Virus record (IMG/VR): IMGVR_UViG_3300020197_000008
Coordinates: 1-64,000 of that record
Origin: a virus
Direction: 5' to 3' (one strand)
DNA: 64,000 bases
The translations under genes were made by a program, and so were the position numbers. This document shows, piece after piece, positions 1 through 8,635 of this stretch. Position 1 is the stretch's first letter; each line of letters begins with the position of its first letter. The notes beneath the pieces were generated by a model. The model saw nothing but the letters and a program-made list of their open reading frames with translations, did not search any database and was not told the origin of the DNA.

Positions 1-2
1 CT

Positions 3-102
3 TTTAGGGTGTTCACAAAATTATCAGACCGATATGAGATGTTTAAGCAGTCTCAATCTAAAGAAAGAATTTTAAAACTTATTCAAAAACAACTTATTTA
101 GT
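3..102 (+). CDS. C-terminal end of an unknown protein (5' truncated)
   Basis: An open frame enters from the left edge and stops at TAG 100-102, giving about 32 residues rich in Lys and Gln and ending in KLIQKQLI. It is on the same strand as everything downstream and ends 11 bases before the next ATG, so it is probably the last part of the preceding late gene. Too little is present to name it. Confidence 0.5.
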
Positions 103-113
103 ACTATATACTT

Positions 114-398
114 ATGCTTTATAATGAAACTATAGCCTACGGTCAACCTGGTGTTAGCTACATTGGCTCCCTGGTTATTAAAATAGCTTCAATTCCCCTA
201 CCAATTATACTGAATAGTATTAATATAGTTTTTGGCGGTTCTGCGGATTATTCAAATAGAACCACAATAGCAGTTTTGAGCATAGATGTCGCCCCTGATG
301 GAGTAATAACCATTGAAACCGTTGAAAAGAATCTTTCAGCACTTACTTCAATTGAAACCGTAACGATATACGAGGGCAATATAATTGGACTAGACTAA
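114..398 (+). CDS. Small unknown late protein (94 aa)
   Basis: ATG 114 to TAA. The protein is hydrophobic and beta-rich in composition, with no cysteine and no recognisable motif. The central stretch (residues about 16-42) is rich in Ile, Leu and Ser but is broken by prolines and is not a convincing membrane helix. It sits between a truncated gene and an Ig-domain structural protein, so a virion or neck role is likely only from context. I do not recognise the family. Confidence 0.55.
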   Translation: MLYNETIAYGQPGVSYIGSLVIKIASIPLPIILNSINIVFGGSADYSNRTTIAVLSIDVAPDGVITIETVEKNLSALTSIETVTIYEGNIIGLD

Positions 399-403
399 TT
401 CTC

Positions 404-411
404 TATAAATG
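404..411 (+). promoter_or_regulatory. Possible T4-type late promoter box
   Basis: TATAAATG lies about 50 bases upstream of ATG 463, in the 64-base gap between two genes. It resembles the TATAAATA late box of T4-like phages. A related TATAAGTA is at 6004-6011, ahead of the tail tube gene. The resemblance is all that supports it. Confidence 0.25.
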
Positions 412-462
412 TTATTTTTTACGGTACTATAGTTGCCTGACCAGTAGAATGGGGATTATCTT

Positions 463-1353
463 ATGCCTGCCATTTATGTAAACGACACTGTTCGTTTTAG
501 GGTTAAATTTGTAGACGTTGATGCTTCCGGAAACGAAGTCCCCGTAGAGCCAGTATCTGTTCTTTTCACGTTGCTTAATTCCAGTAATGTTATTCTATTA
601 TCGCTGGTTCCAACAGCACTAACACCTTCGGAATATTACTATGATTATACCCCAACGTCGGCTGGAACCTATAAGGTGACTTTTATAGGAACACTTGCTG
701 GCAATAAAACCATTAACGTTAACCAACAGGTATATGTCAGTACTCCAGAACAGGATTATAAGCCAACTGTATTTTTAAGAGAAGACGAAGTAATCGCTTT
801 TGCCCCAGACGTAGAGCCGCTGTATGTAGATCCAGAAGAGCTACTGCCCTATTTCCCAGATGCACCTTTGATCGAAATAGGGGAATATGTCCATCTCTAT
901 TCTGTGGAAGTAAAGAGCATTTTAAATTTATTAGACACTGAAGATGGAAGTAGTCTTAACACCACCGCTCTTGAATATATTAAGGCCGGTACTGCTTGTG
1001 AGTTGTCTAGAGTTTACGGTGGTGGTGGCGATGACGAATTGTCCGTAAGATTAGGCGACCTATCAATAACTAACAGAAATCTTCCAAGAAATACTTTAAG
1101 TAGAGCAAATGCAACTACGTGGTGTCAGATAGCTGCAGTCTTAAGAAAAGAATTACTTGCGCAAAAAGTTGGAATACGAGCAATTCAACCCAAAGGTCTC
1201 CCCACAATGCCCACGGTAAGCTCTGGAAGAGCCGTAGATCCATACACTGGTTCTACTGTGTATTTGTCAGATAAGGATATCTATGGCCCCAATGCATTGA
1301 TAACACCAAAGGAGAATCCAATTCCAGAAAGGGGACTAAGAAAGCATGATTAG
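463..1353 (+). CDS. Structural protein with N-terminal Ig-like domain (296 aa)
   Basis: Residues about 1-95 read like an immunoglobulin-like beta-sandwich: alternating hydrophobic strands, a YYYDYTP segment and a TYKVTF strand, as in Ig-like domains attached to phage virion proteins. The C-terminal two thirds is a different, mixed alpha/beta region with a Gly/Asp-rich loop near residue 190 (GGGGDDE), and it resembles head-tail connector type proteins only in size and position. The stop overlaps the next start (ATGATTAG at 1346-1353), suggesting translational coupling. Decoration or connector are both possible. There is no in-frame CGG. Confidence 0.6.
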   Translation: MPAIYVNDTVRFRVKFVDVDASGNEVPVEPVSVLFTLLNSSNVILLSLVPTALTPSEYYYDYTPTSAGTYKVTFIGTLAGNKTINVNQQVYVSTPEQDYKPTVFLREDEVIAFAPDVEPLYVDPEELLPYFPDAPLIEIGEYVHLYSVEVKSILNLLDTEDGSSLNTTALEYIKAGTACELSRVYGGGGDDELSVRLGDLSITNRNLPRNTLSRANATTWCQIAAVLRKELLAQKVGIRAIQPKGLPTMPTVSSGRAVDPYTGSTVYLSDKDIYGPNALITPKENPIPERGLRKHD

Positions 1354-1714
1354 TCCTCAAAAAACTTTTAAAAATATATTAAGTCAGTGGGGACATAATG
1401 TATTATTTCAAAGACTAATGGATTCAAAAAAGATGAAATATGAATCAAAATTACAAAGATATACAACAAGATCTTATTATCCTGGATCTAGTGGATTCGC
1501 AAACGCAATGGAAGAAAAAACACAAGGTTTGACAGTTTCTTCTGAGATTATATATTACCTGCAGGATTTTGTAAATCCAAAATCAGGAGATAGAATTTAT
1601 GAAGAACTTCCAACTGGAAATGAAATATTCAAAATAGACTTTGCTGCTCCCGTGAGGGGCAGGGGTGGCAAAATCGTGTATTGGATTGCCGGAGCAACAA
1701 GAGAAGAGAGTTAA
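1346..1714 (+). CDS. Small neck/head-tail joining-type protein (122 aa)
   Basis: The ATG overlaps the stop of the previous gene by 8 bases, and the stop abuts the next start at 1715. The protein is basic at the N terminus (Lys/Arg/Tyr-rich) and then beta-rich, ending in a KIVYWIAGATREES segment. Size, coupling and position just before a sheath-like gene fit a head-closure or neck protein. This is an inference from context, since I cannot match a specific family by eye. Confidence 0.5.
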   Translation: MISPQKTFKNILSQWGHNVLFQRLMDSKKMKYESKLQRYTTRSYYPGSSGFANAMEEKTQGLTVSSEIIYYLQDFVNPKSGDRIYEELPTGNEIFKIDFAAPVRGRGGKIVYWIAGATREES

Positions 1715-3820
1715 ATGCTTAGAGCAACTTCTGGTCAAATAGTAAATTTTAGATTTGGTTTTCTTTCTGAAAACTCATATTATGATCCGATATCTAATTC
1801 GCCCCCAGTGGACGTTGTGGCGTCTGTACTTAGGGGGTTGGACGGATATGGTGAAACTATTGAGTCAACAAAATCTCTTTTAAAAACAAGCTATAAAATA
1901 ACATCTATCAATATAGTTTCCGCTTCTCAAATAACTAATCCGCAAAATCCTAATTTCGGATATGCCGTAGTGTCTTACACTTTTTCTCAAGTGCATTATT
2001 TCCAAAATGCAGACAAAGTCATTGTTTATGGGGCAAATGCAACATGTAATGGAGAATATGAAATCTGCGAAATAGTAAACACCTACACAGTAAATGCAAG
2101 AAAAAAAACGTCAACCCCAATCAATATTACTGGAATTGATTTGAGTTCTAACTCCGTAAGAATAACAGAAAAAAACAACGCGTATTTCAAAAAAGTCTCT
2201 TCATCTGAATATAATTTTACCTATACTGTACCAAAAATAATAGAATCAGGATATTATACTGCAATTATACAAACCGCAAACGGATCAGAAACAAAAACAA
2301 TAAAGCATCGTTTTGAAGTTGTTTCTAAAAATTTTTTTAAAACAGGAAAAATAATAGAAAAACAACTAAAAGACAATGTTGTAACGTTAAAAACAGACAC
2401 TCCTCATTATGTAGAAATTGGCGAATATGTATCCATAAAAGGAATAGATCCAATATTGGAGGGAACTTTTCAAATAAATAGCGTTCCATCAGATGATATC
2501 TTAGAATTTAATCATTCGAGTAGCCAATTAATACAGTTGTCATCGGCCTTTGGTAGTTATTCGGTAAAAAATACTACTGGAACATCTAGCGAATTGACTG
2601 GTCCAACTGGTGGAACATCGATAGCGGTGAGACCAATATATGCAGTCATGGATCAGGTGGATACAAATTCAATTCTTTTAATTGGACACTCAGATGGTAT
2701 TGAAATCAATGAGTTGTATCACGTTTCTTCCGTTCAAGAAGCTGTTAATCTCTTGGGGGCAGATAATCAATCACCACTGCTCAGGGGTGTTTTTGACGCC
2801 TACAGTTGCGGCGCTAAAAGTATATACATAATGTGCTCGGCAAGAATGTCCGAATATGTATCCGATGTTTCAAAAAGGCTGGACGTAACTCCAAATCTCA
2901 TCTCTGAAAATACATCTGATCCTGTAAACTTTTATCAAAAATATTACGAAAGATTATCCGTTTCATACAATATTGCTAAAAACTTTGAACTTATAGATAT
3001 AGTTGTTCCCCTTGAAACATCCATACTTGGAACTGGCTCGGTTGACTTTGTCACTCAATTAGCCCTGCACTGCCACAACTTTCATGAAAATACTAACTAT
3101 GTTCAGATGGGAATTATAGGCTCTAGATCTAATGGAATAAAAGAATCCGATATAGATATTCTTGAAGCAAATCCGATATTTGCTCAAAAAATGACTACAT
3201 ACAATGCAGATGGCGTAATTTCTTCCGACATTGGCAGGTATGTAATACCGATATATGGTGAATTGGTTTTCTCTCATGCAACCTTCCTTACCTCGTACGT
3301 CAGCAGCGCCGCTGCAGCTTTTGCTGGAACAATGTCTTCTACTCCCGTTTATTCTGGAATGATCAGGGCAAAAATTCCCGGAGCTTTGTCGGTGTTTGGT
3401 ACTAACTTTTCTAGGAGTGGTTACTCAAGATTAGACAATCTCGGGATTAATACAGTTTACAGAACCAGAAGAGGTCAAAGGGGAAATCCTTATGAGGCTC
3501 GTTTTTCAAACGATTACACGATGGCGAATAGATTAAGCACATTAACAAAAGCTCCACAAATGAGGCTGATTGCGATGTTGGTAAGTGAGATAAACAATAT
3601 ATCAAATGATGGTATCGGAAAAAATTCAGAAGAGAAGGTTATAAGTCAGGTGGAAAACCTACTGCAATTACTGCTTGGCACAAGGGTGGTTAAAGACTAT
3701 AAGCTCCAAACCTATGCATCAAAAACAGAAAGAGGTTTTTTAATATTTGAGATAAATCTGGTTTCTTCTTTGGGTTTAAAAAACATAAATTTTTCGGTTA
3801 CAACAGGGCCAAGGTCTTAG
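1715..3820 (+). CDS. Long tail-sheath-like protein with N-terminal beta domains (701 aa)
   Basis: The C-terminal part (residues about 300-700) reads like a contractile-tail sheath: a SVQEAVNLLG segment followed by alpha/beta stretches, an Ala-rich segment (YVSSAAAAFAGTM), then a terminal domain with LIFEINLV near the C terminus. The first 290 residues carry two beta modules that look alike: HYFQNADKVIVYGA.. near 92 and HYVEIGEYVSIKGI.. near 230. Each is a 'variable loop, then small beta barrel' pattern common in phage fibre and sheath decorations. A second, shorter sheath lies at 4740-5975, so this copy may be a specialised sheath or an initiator/terminator ring. It is coupled to both neighbours. 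Confidence 0.6.
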   Translation: MLRATSGQIVNFRFGFLSENSYYDPISNSPPVDVVASVLRGLDGYGETIESTKSLLKTSYKITSINIVSASQITNPQNPNFGYAVVSYTFSQVHYFQNADKVIVYGANATCNGEYEICEIVNTYTVNARKKTSTPINITGIDLSSNSVRITEKNNAYFKKVSSSEYNFTYTVPKIIESGYYTAIIQTANGSETKTIKHRFEVVSKNFFKTGKIIEKQLKDNVVTLKTDTPHYVEIGEYVSIKGIDPILEGTFQINSVPSDDILEFNHSSSQLIQLSSAFGSYSVKNTTGTSSELTGPTGGTSIAVRPIYAVMDQVDTNSILLIGHSDGIEINELYHVSSVQEAVNLLGADNQSPLLRGVFDAYSCGAKSIYIMCSARMSEYVSDVSKRLDVTPNLISENTSDPVNFYQKYYERLSVSYNIAKNFELIDIVVPLETSILGTGSVDFVTQLALHCHNFHENTNYVQMGIIGSRSNGIKESDIDILEANPIFAQKMTTYNADGVISSDIGRYVIPIYGELVFSHATFLTSYVSSAAAAFAGTMSSTPVYSGMIRAKIPGALSVFGTNFSRSGYSRLDNLGINTVYRTRRGQRGNPYEARFSNDYTMANRLSTLTKAPQMRLIAMLVSEINNISNDGIGKNSEEKVISQVENLLQLLLGTRVVKDYKLQTYASKTERGFLIFEINLVSSLGLKNINFSVTTGPRS

Positions 3821-3821
3821 T

Positions 3822-4628
3822 ATGCAATCTGCGTTTCCATTTCCAGAAAGAATCGACGAAGATCTCTTGGCAGAATCGACAAGGCAGAGTCAGGTTTCTG
3901 ACTTTGATAGACAGGTAATAACCAAACCGCATCAGTTCCACAACACTGATGCCAAAAGAATGAAGGCAGATGGAAACTTAAGTTATCTGGAATTCATAGA
4001 GGTCGTAAAAATGTTGTGGGAAAATTCCCATCCCGATATACCGATAGTAGCTACATTTGGTGGAGCCTTCGCCCTATATCCCTGTATAGCCTATGGAATA
4101 GAGCTAAAAAGATCTCACTCTCAAGAACCAAAAATGAGATACAGAGACAAGGTTCTTGGGGAGGATGGAAAATTCTATATAATAGAAGGACAAAGGTTTC
4201 AAAATTTAATATCATTTACGGTCATTGTTCAGGCAAATGCAGCAAGTATCACTGGAGATGACAAAAGATACGTTGGAGCCGAAGTTGCAGATAGGGTCAT
4301 GGAAAGATTTGAGGATTTCATGCTTGAGTATACTCCTGTTTTTAAAAAATTAGGAGCCTCTGAATTCGTTTACGCAAGAAGATCTTCTGATTTAGAGACA
4401 AACATGGATCAAACAGATGTGGTAAAAAGAACAGTAATGTACATGTTAACAACCGAAAAACTAGCTGTATTTGCAGTAGACGCAGTAGAGAAGCTGGCTA
4501 TTGACGTTAGACAGTATATTGCAAATCAAACTCATAGTTCAAGCTATAGGTTAAATCAAACTATTTATGAGGATAGATTTGAGTCAAATATGGTTGATTT
4601 AAATCAAACAGCAACACCAAACTTTTAA
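3822..4628 (+). CDS. Probable tail terminator / tail completion protein (268 aa)
   Basis: The gene starts one base after the previous stop. The central part is a compact alpha/beta domain with FTVIVQANAAS, then a helix with VADRVMERFEDFMLEYTPVFKKLGA and a strand-rich end with KRTVMYMLTTEKLAVF. This order resembles the tail terminator and tail completion proteins that sit between neck genes and the sheath in myoviruses. The last 40 residues are polar, with repeated LNQT motifs. The family call rests on pattern and position, not a firm signature. There is no in-frame CGG. Confidence 0.5.
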   Translation: MQSAFPFPERIDEDLLAESTRQSQVSDFDRQVITKPHQFHNTDAKRMKADGNLSYLEFIEVVKMLWENSHPDIPIVATFGGAFALYPCIAYGIELKRSHSQEPKMRYRDKVLGEDGKFYIIEGQRFQNLISFTVIVQANAASITGDDKRYVGAEVADRVMERFEDFMLEYTPVFKKLGASEFVYARRSSDLETNMDQTDVVKRTVMYMLTTEKLAVFAVDAVEKLAIDVRQYIANQTHSSSYRLNQTIYEDRFESNMVDLNQTATPNF

Positions 4629-4739
4629 TTTAAAATATATAATTTTTTCATTGATAAGTAAAATCTAGTTCATTTTTATAGGTTGTTCATTACTATATGT
4701 TTTGAGTTATATAGGTCGTTACTCGGAGGTTAAAATCCA
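4629..4739 (+). promoter_or_regulatory. Intergenic leader of the tail sheath gene, likely promoter
   Basis: This is a 111-base AT-rich gap, one of the longest in the window, ahead of the sheath gene. It has two near-identical 11-mers, TATAGGTTGTT at 4677-4687 and TATAGGTCGTT at 4710-4720 (one mismatch, 33 bases apart), and a strong Shine-Dalgarno (GGAGG) at 4725-4729 before ATG 4740. The duplicated motif may be a late promoter or regulator site, but this is unproven. Confidence 0.4.
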
Positions 4740-5975
4740 ATGGCATTACCAGGTGTAAAAACAATAATTAAAGATCGCTTTTATAGCGTCTCTCGTTCAG
4801 ATAGTCCAGTTGGCCCAAGGGTCGTAGTCCTTGCTAAGAGGAACACCCAAAATGGTCATGAAAACGTGGCCGATCTTGACGTAGTGCCAGTCACAAATGA
4901 GGGTGACATTGTCGCTGCCTTCGGTGTCGACTCGCACTGTCACAGAGCATTTGTAGAGTTGGTTGCAGGCGGCGCAGAAAGAATTCATATAGTGCCACTA
5001 CCAAGCGACACTACGTGGAACAACGCCACTGGCTCGGTAACAAGCACATCTTTTGGTGGAAGCGTTTTTGATGCAGCGTTTGCTGCAGCAGAAAGCGCTC
5101 TTCCCGATATCATAGTTCCTTGGGGAAGAGGCGCCAGCCCATATGAATGGGGGGCCACTCCCTCAAGTCCAGATTTTGGTTTCTTTGCCGACAACACATC
5201 TACCGCAGCATCAAGCTGGGTATACAAGGTTGCAAGTGCGGTTAAATCAATTAATGAAAATTCTCATCCCTGCTTTGCTGTAATGGGCGTTAAGCCATAC
5301 ACTGGAACAAACAACGTAATGACTCCAGCGCAAGTTGCAACTCACTTGGGTTTGTCGAATCTTCCAAACCGTAACTCTGATGAAACACTTGGTCAACTCG
5401 GTCGCCATGTAATGGTTGTCGCTACCGAAATTAAACCATCGGTTCCAAGTCACTCAGAATCTTGGGGTTGGTCAAACGGCGCATGCGCCACTGCAGCCGC
5501 AATGAGTAGAATGGCATCGTACATTTCCACCATAAACAAAACGGTTTACAGTGTTTCGGCACTTAGATACAATGCAACAAAAACAGTGCTTACCGCTTTG
5601 TCAGACAAGGGTGTTAATTCAATCACGTTGAACTTCAACAAAGCACCAATTTTCTCAGATGGAGTTACATTTGCAAATTCTAGCTCTGATTATGTAAGAC
5701 TTACTACGGTAAGAATAGTCAATGAGGCAACCCTGCTTGTTCGTCAAGCATGCATGAAGTTTATAGGTCAGCCTTCAACGATACAGATTAGAAATTCGAT
5801 GGATACAGCAATAGGTTCTGCGCTTTCGGGAATGATTAAACTTGGAGCAATACTTGATAGTGATTTCAATATTAAGTATATTGCAAACGAAAGCAAGGCT
5901 TTGGTTGACCTAGTGTTGACACCAGCATTTGAACTTAGAAATATTGAAGTTCAAATTGCAGTCGACCTCGGCTAA
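4740..5975 (+). CDS. Tail sheath protein (411 aa)
   Basis: This is the contractile outer tube of the tail. The N terminus (MALPGVKTII) and the order of segments match phage sheath proteins: an alpha/beta core with DIVAAFGVDSHCHRAFVELVAGGAERIHIVPL, an Ala-rich helix, a barrel-like middle, and a C-terminal domain with YVRLTTVRIVNEATLLVRQACMKFIGQP and then ELRNIEVQIAVDLG. Helix plus ENxxLxxxI-like C-terminal strands are typical of the family. A strong Shine-Dalgarno and its own leader suggest high expression. It has no in-frame CGG, and its Arg codons are CGT, CGC, AGA and AGG. Confidence 0.85.
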   Translation: MALPGVKTIIKDRFYSVSRSDSPVGPRVVVLAKRNTQNGHENVADLDVVPVTNEGDIVAAFGVDSHCHRAFVELVAGGAERIHIVPLPSDTTWNNATGSVTSTSFGGSVFDAAFAAAESALPDIIVPWGRGASPYEWGATPSSPDFGFFADNTSTAASSWVYKVASAVKSINENSHPCFAVMGVKPYTGTNNVMTPAQVATHLGLSNLPNRNSDETLGQLGRHVMVVATEIKPSVPSHSESWGWSNGACATAAAMSRMASYISTINKTVYSVSALRYNATKTVLTALSDKGVNSITLNFNKAPIFSDGVTFANSSSDYVRLTTVRIVNEATLLVRQACMKFIGQPSTIQIRNSMDTAIGSALSGMIKLGAILDSDFNIKYIANESKALVDLVLTPAFELRNIEVQIAVDLG

Positions 5976-6026
5976 TCAAATAAATAAAAAATAAACTGCA
6001 CTTTATAAGTACCGATTGGAGGGTAT

Positions 6027-6716
6027 ATGGCAGGCGAATACTATGATAGCCCAGTAAACAAGTATCTTAATACATACACAACGTTTTCTGGTGCAGATAT
6101 TGTTGCCACTTTTGGTGGCGTAGAAATTGGAGCTCTTTCTGGAATTACGTTTTCAGTAACGAGAGAAAAGGCTCCTATATACACGATGGGTTCACCAAAC
6201 CCTCGTTCTTTTTCAAGAGGAAAAAGAGGAATTGCTGGATCATTGATTTTCACAGTCTTTGATCGTCCAGCACTTTATCAGATGTTGGAAACACATCACA
6301 ACACCTCTACTGAAATGAAGTTCTTTACCAGGGCTCACAATACCCTTCCCGGCGATCCAGCTCATAGAAGAGGAATAGCCGAAGTTTCAGAACAGTTGAG
6401 AGACGTTGTGTCCAAGACACCGTATTATGCAGATCAAATTCCTCCGTTTGACATTACAATTACATTTGTTAATGAATACGGACAGGCCGCTGTGCGTTCA
6501 ATATATGGATGTGAGCTTTTGAATGAGGGCTCAGGCGCTTCAATGGATGATATAGTCATAGAAGAAACTATGACCTATGTTGCTCGTGAACTGGGTCCAA
6601 TGTATAAAATCGCCTCTGATCAGCTTGATAAGTTCAATGTTGATGATCTTGGTGCATTGATTAACAAAGACGTAGTAACGGCTAGCGGATTGAATTCGGC
6701 AATAGTCAGACCATAA
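6027..6716 (+). CDS. Tail tube protein (229 aa)
   Basis: This is the inner tube subunit. The motif order FSGADIVATF, then ITFSVTREKAPIYTMGSPNPRSFSRGKRGIAGSLIFTVFDR, then PPFDITITFVNEYG near residue 140, and a C-terminal IEETMTYVARELGPM, is the pattern of tube proteins of large myoviruses: SG-A-DI start, RGxRxIAGSLIF core, PPFD and NEYG. Shine-Dalgarno TTGGAGGG precedes the ATG. It directly follows the sheath, as in other contractile phages. Two paralogues follow at 6798 and 7558. No recoding site is present. Confidence 0.85.
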   Translation: MAGEYYDSPVNKYLNTYTTFSGADIVATFGGVEIGALSGITFSVTREKAPIYTMGSPNPRSFSRGKRGIAGSLIFTVFDRPALYQMLETHHNTSTEMKFFTRAHNTLPGDPAHRRGIAEVSEQLRDVVSKTPYYADQIPPFDITITFVNEYGQAAVRSIYGCELLNEGSGASMDDIVIEETMTYVARELGPMYKIASDQLDKFNVDDLGALINKDVVTASGLNSAIVRP

Positions 6717-6737
6717 TAAATAGGGCCTGAGTAATTG

Positions 6738-6774
6738 TTTGATGGTAGAGACGCAGGTTGGTCCTACCATCAAA
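6738..6774 (+). terminator. 11-bp inverted repeat between tube genes, possible terminator
   Basis: TTTGATGGTAG at 6738-6748 pairs perfectly with CTACCATCAAA at 6764-6774 around a 15-base loop. A short T run (6781-6784) follows a few bases later. It lies between the tail tube stop and its paralogue. It could attenuate transcription so that tube exceeds paralogue, or stabilise the upstream mRNA end. Confidence 0.5.
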
Positions 6775-6797
6775 TAACACTTTTCTAAAGAGGAAAA

Positions 6798-7553
6798 ATG
6801 CCCTTTGTAAATGAAGAGATTGCAGATACGGCAAATCTTTCTGGTCTATCCAAAAGAAAAACAAGACTATCTGTTTATCAAGATTCCATAAAAGAATATA
6901 GGAAGCACAACTTTCTTCCAGATCCTTTTTCGGATATGTCTTTTTCTGGCGCAGACATACACGCCACCCTGGTTATACCAAAGATAGGGGAAGATGGATA
7001 CATTACCAATGACGGTGATGTGATTGAATTAGCTGAACTTCAAACAATATCCTATTCAATACACAGGGAAAACTCCCCCGTAAGAACCCTTGGCCATGTC
7101 AACCCAAGGGGCTTTGTTAAGGGCGGAAGAACAATTGCCGGAAGCATGATTTTCACTCAATTTAATGAATATGCGTTTTATAGAATAGACGCATACAGAA
7201 GAATACTTGCCAATACAAATGGCTTTTATGCTCCCTTGGCTGACATGCTTCCACCTTTCGACGTAGTTTTTACAATGTTCAATGAATATGGAATGGCTTC
7301 AAAAATGAAAATATATGGAATTACCATAGTCGATGAAGGCTCCACCCTATCTATAGATGACCTAATTGTAGAACAAACATACACCTATATGGCTAGGGGA
7401 ATACAGCCAATGATACAATTGGATACTGCAAATGATGACTTTACATATCCTCAGGGTCAAAGGGACGAAAGGTTGAAAATAAGTCAAAATGTTTTTGGAG
7501 ACGACGTAATGAACTATTCAAATTTTATGGAAAGAATATACAGACCAGAGTAA
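6798..7553 (+). CDS. Tail tube paralogue (251 aa)
   Basis: It shares the tube signature with 6027-6716: FSGADIHATLVIP near residue 50, ISYSIHRENSPVRTLGH, then GFVKGGRTIAGSMIFTQF, PPFDVVFTMFNEYGMASKMKIYG, and VEQTYTYMARGIQPM near the end. It has an extra N-terminal 45 residues and an acidic insertion around residue 60. It is preceded by AAGAGGAAAA. It may form a special tube ring (first or last layer) or the hub-adjacent tube-like ring. Assignment to the fold is secure by internal homology, but the exact role is inferred. Confidence 0.75.
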   Translation: MPFVNEEIADTANLSGLSKRKTRLSVYQDSIKEYRKHNFLPDPFSDMSFSGADIHATLVIPKIGEDGYITNDGDVIELAELQTISYSIHRENSPVRTLGHVNPRGFVKGGRTIAGSMIFTQFNEYAFYRIDAYRRILANTNGFYAPLADMLPPFDVVFTMFNEYGMASKMKIYGITIVDEGSTLSIDDLIVEQTYTYMARGIQPMIQLDTANDDFTYPQGQRDERLKISQNVFGDDVMNYSNFMERIYRPE

Positions 7554-7557
7554 CCGT

Positions 7558-8574
7558 ATGTCGCAACCGTATAAAGCAGACCCCTATAGGCCATTTACCG
7601 GGTATATTCCTCATGAAGAGTCAATATCAAATAGGCCAGGATTAAGAAATCTTGACGGTAGCTTTGATCCAGCCAATGCAGAATTAGATTTAAAATGGGC
7701 GGGTCGTTCCGCTAAAGACAACACCTTTAGTAATTACTACGATTACTTTTTTTCTGGAGAAGACATAAGAGTTTTTGTAGATGGATTGTTTGACGAATCA
7801 GACGAGTTAGATATTGCAGGGTTTGGTTTTTTGATAAAGCAGGAAAAACAGGCGGTTTATGGTTTTTGGTCTTACAATTTTGATACAATCATGAATGGAA
7901 CTAGGATAGTAACTGGTCAGTTTTCTTTGTTTTCCAGACATCCCAGAAAAATGACAGAGATTCTTGAGAAAGCGGCAAAAGCTAGAGTAAATTCTATTTC
8001 TTCCAAAAAAGATTCCACTGGAGTTGTATCTTTAATGAAATCACAAAATGAATCTAGACAGGATGAGCAGAATATAGAAAAATATTGGGCAAATAGTCAG
8101 CTAGATAGAATTACAATGGATCCAGCCAGAATAGGTGGATCTAGTGGCGAGGCTCGCAACATATTTAGTGCTCATCCGCCTTTTAATTTTATTATAATGT
8201 TTGGAGTAGAAGACTCTAGTCTTTCAACCGTTACAGTTTCTAGTAATAAAGCAGTAGGCTCCCTTTCCCAAAGGGATAATCTTGATAGGATAATGTCAAC
8301 AGACAGAAATGAAAGAAAAATAAAAATTTCTGGTTCAAACAATAAAATGAAAATTGTTTTACAAAACGTGCATCTTCTTCAAATGACAACTGAGTATCAG
8401 CCTGGAGGCGCTCCTTTGATAGAAAATTATGGTTTTGTTGCAAGAGACTTTTATTTTACAGAAGCAGGAACCAGCATTAATCCGTATACTGGCCAAAGGG
8501 TGTCAATACCTGTAACGCAAAATAGAACAAATCGCACCTCTGAACCAAAAGATAGCCCGGTTCAATTCGAATAA
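7558..8574 (+). CDS. Divergent tube-like protein (338 aa)
   Basis: Residues about 60-140 carry a weak version of the tube pattern: YFFSGEDIRVFVDG, FGFLIKQEKQAVYGFWS, then GTRIVTGQFSLFSRHPRKM. AHPPFNFIIMFGVED near 205 matches the PPFD segment of the two preceding genes. An 80-residue polar insertion around 140-200 and a Ser/Arg-rich tail make it longer. It starts 4 bases after its paralogue. It probably makes a specialised ring in the tail tube or baseplate. The homology is visible in motif order but is distant. Confidence 0.6.
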   Translation: MSQPYKADPYRPFTGYIPHEESISNRPGLRNLDGSFDPANAELDLKWAGRSAKDNTFSNYYDYFFSGEDIRVFVDGLFDESDELDIAGFGFLIKQEKQAVYGFWSYNFDTIMNGTRIVTGQFSLFSRHPRKMTEILEKAAKARVNSISSKKDSTGVVSLMKSQNESRQDEQNIEKYWANSQLDRITMDPARIGGSSGEARNIFSAHPPFNFIIMFGVEDSSLSTVTVSSNKAVGSLSQRDNLDRIMSTDRNERKIKISGSNNKMKIVLQNVHLLQMTTEYQPGGAPLIENYGFVARDFYFTEAGTSINPYTGQRVSIPVTQNRTNRTSEPKDSPVQFE

Positions 8575-8604
8575 TTGTGGTTTTTTATTTTGTTATGATA
8601 TAAT
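8575..8604 (+). promoter_or_regulatory. Sigma70-like promoter candidate before the chaperone genes
   Basis: TTGTGG at 8575-8580 and a perfect TATAAT at 8599-8604 are separated by 18 bases, 32 bases upstream of ATG 8636. The -35 box is a weak match. It lies in one of the few non-coding gaps, ahead of the chaperone and tape-measure-position block. Confidence 0.4.
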
Positions 8605-8635
8605 GAATATATATAATTAAAATAAGGAGACAAAA

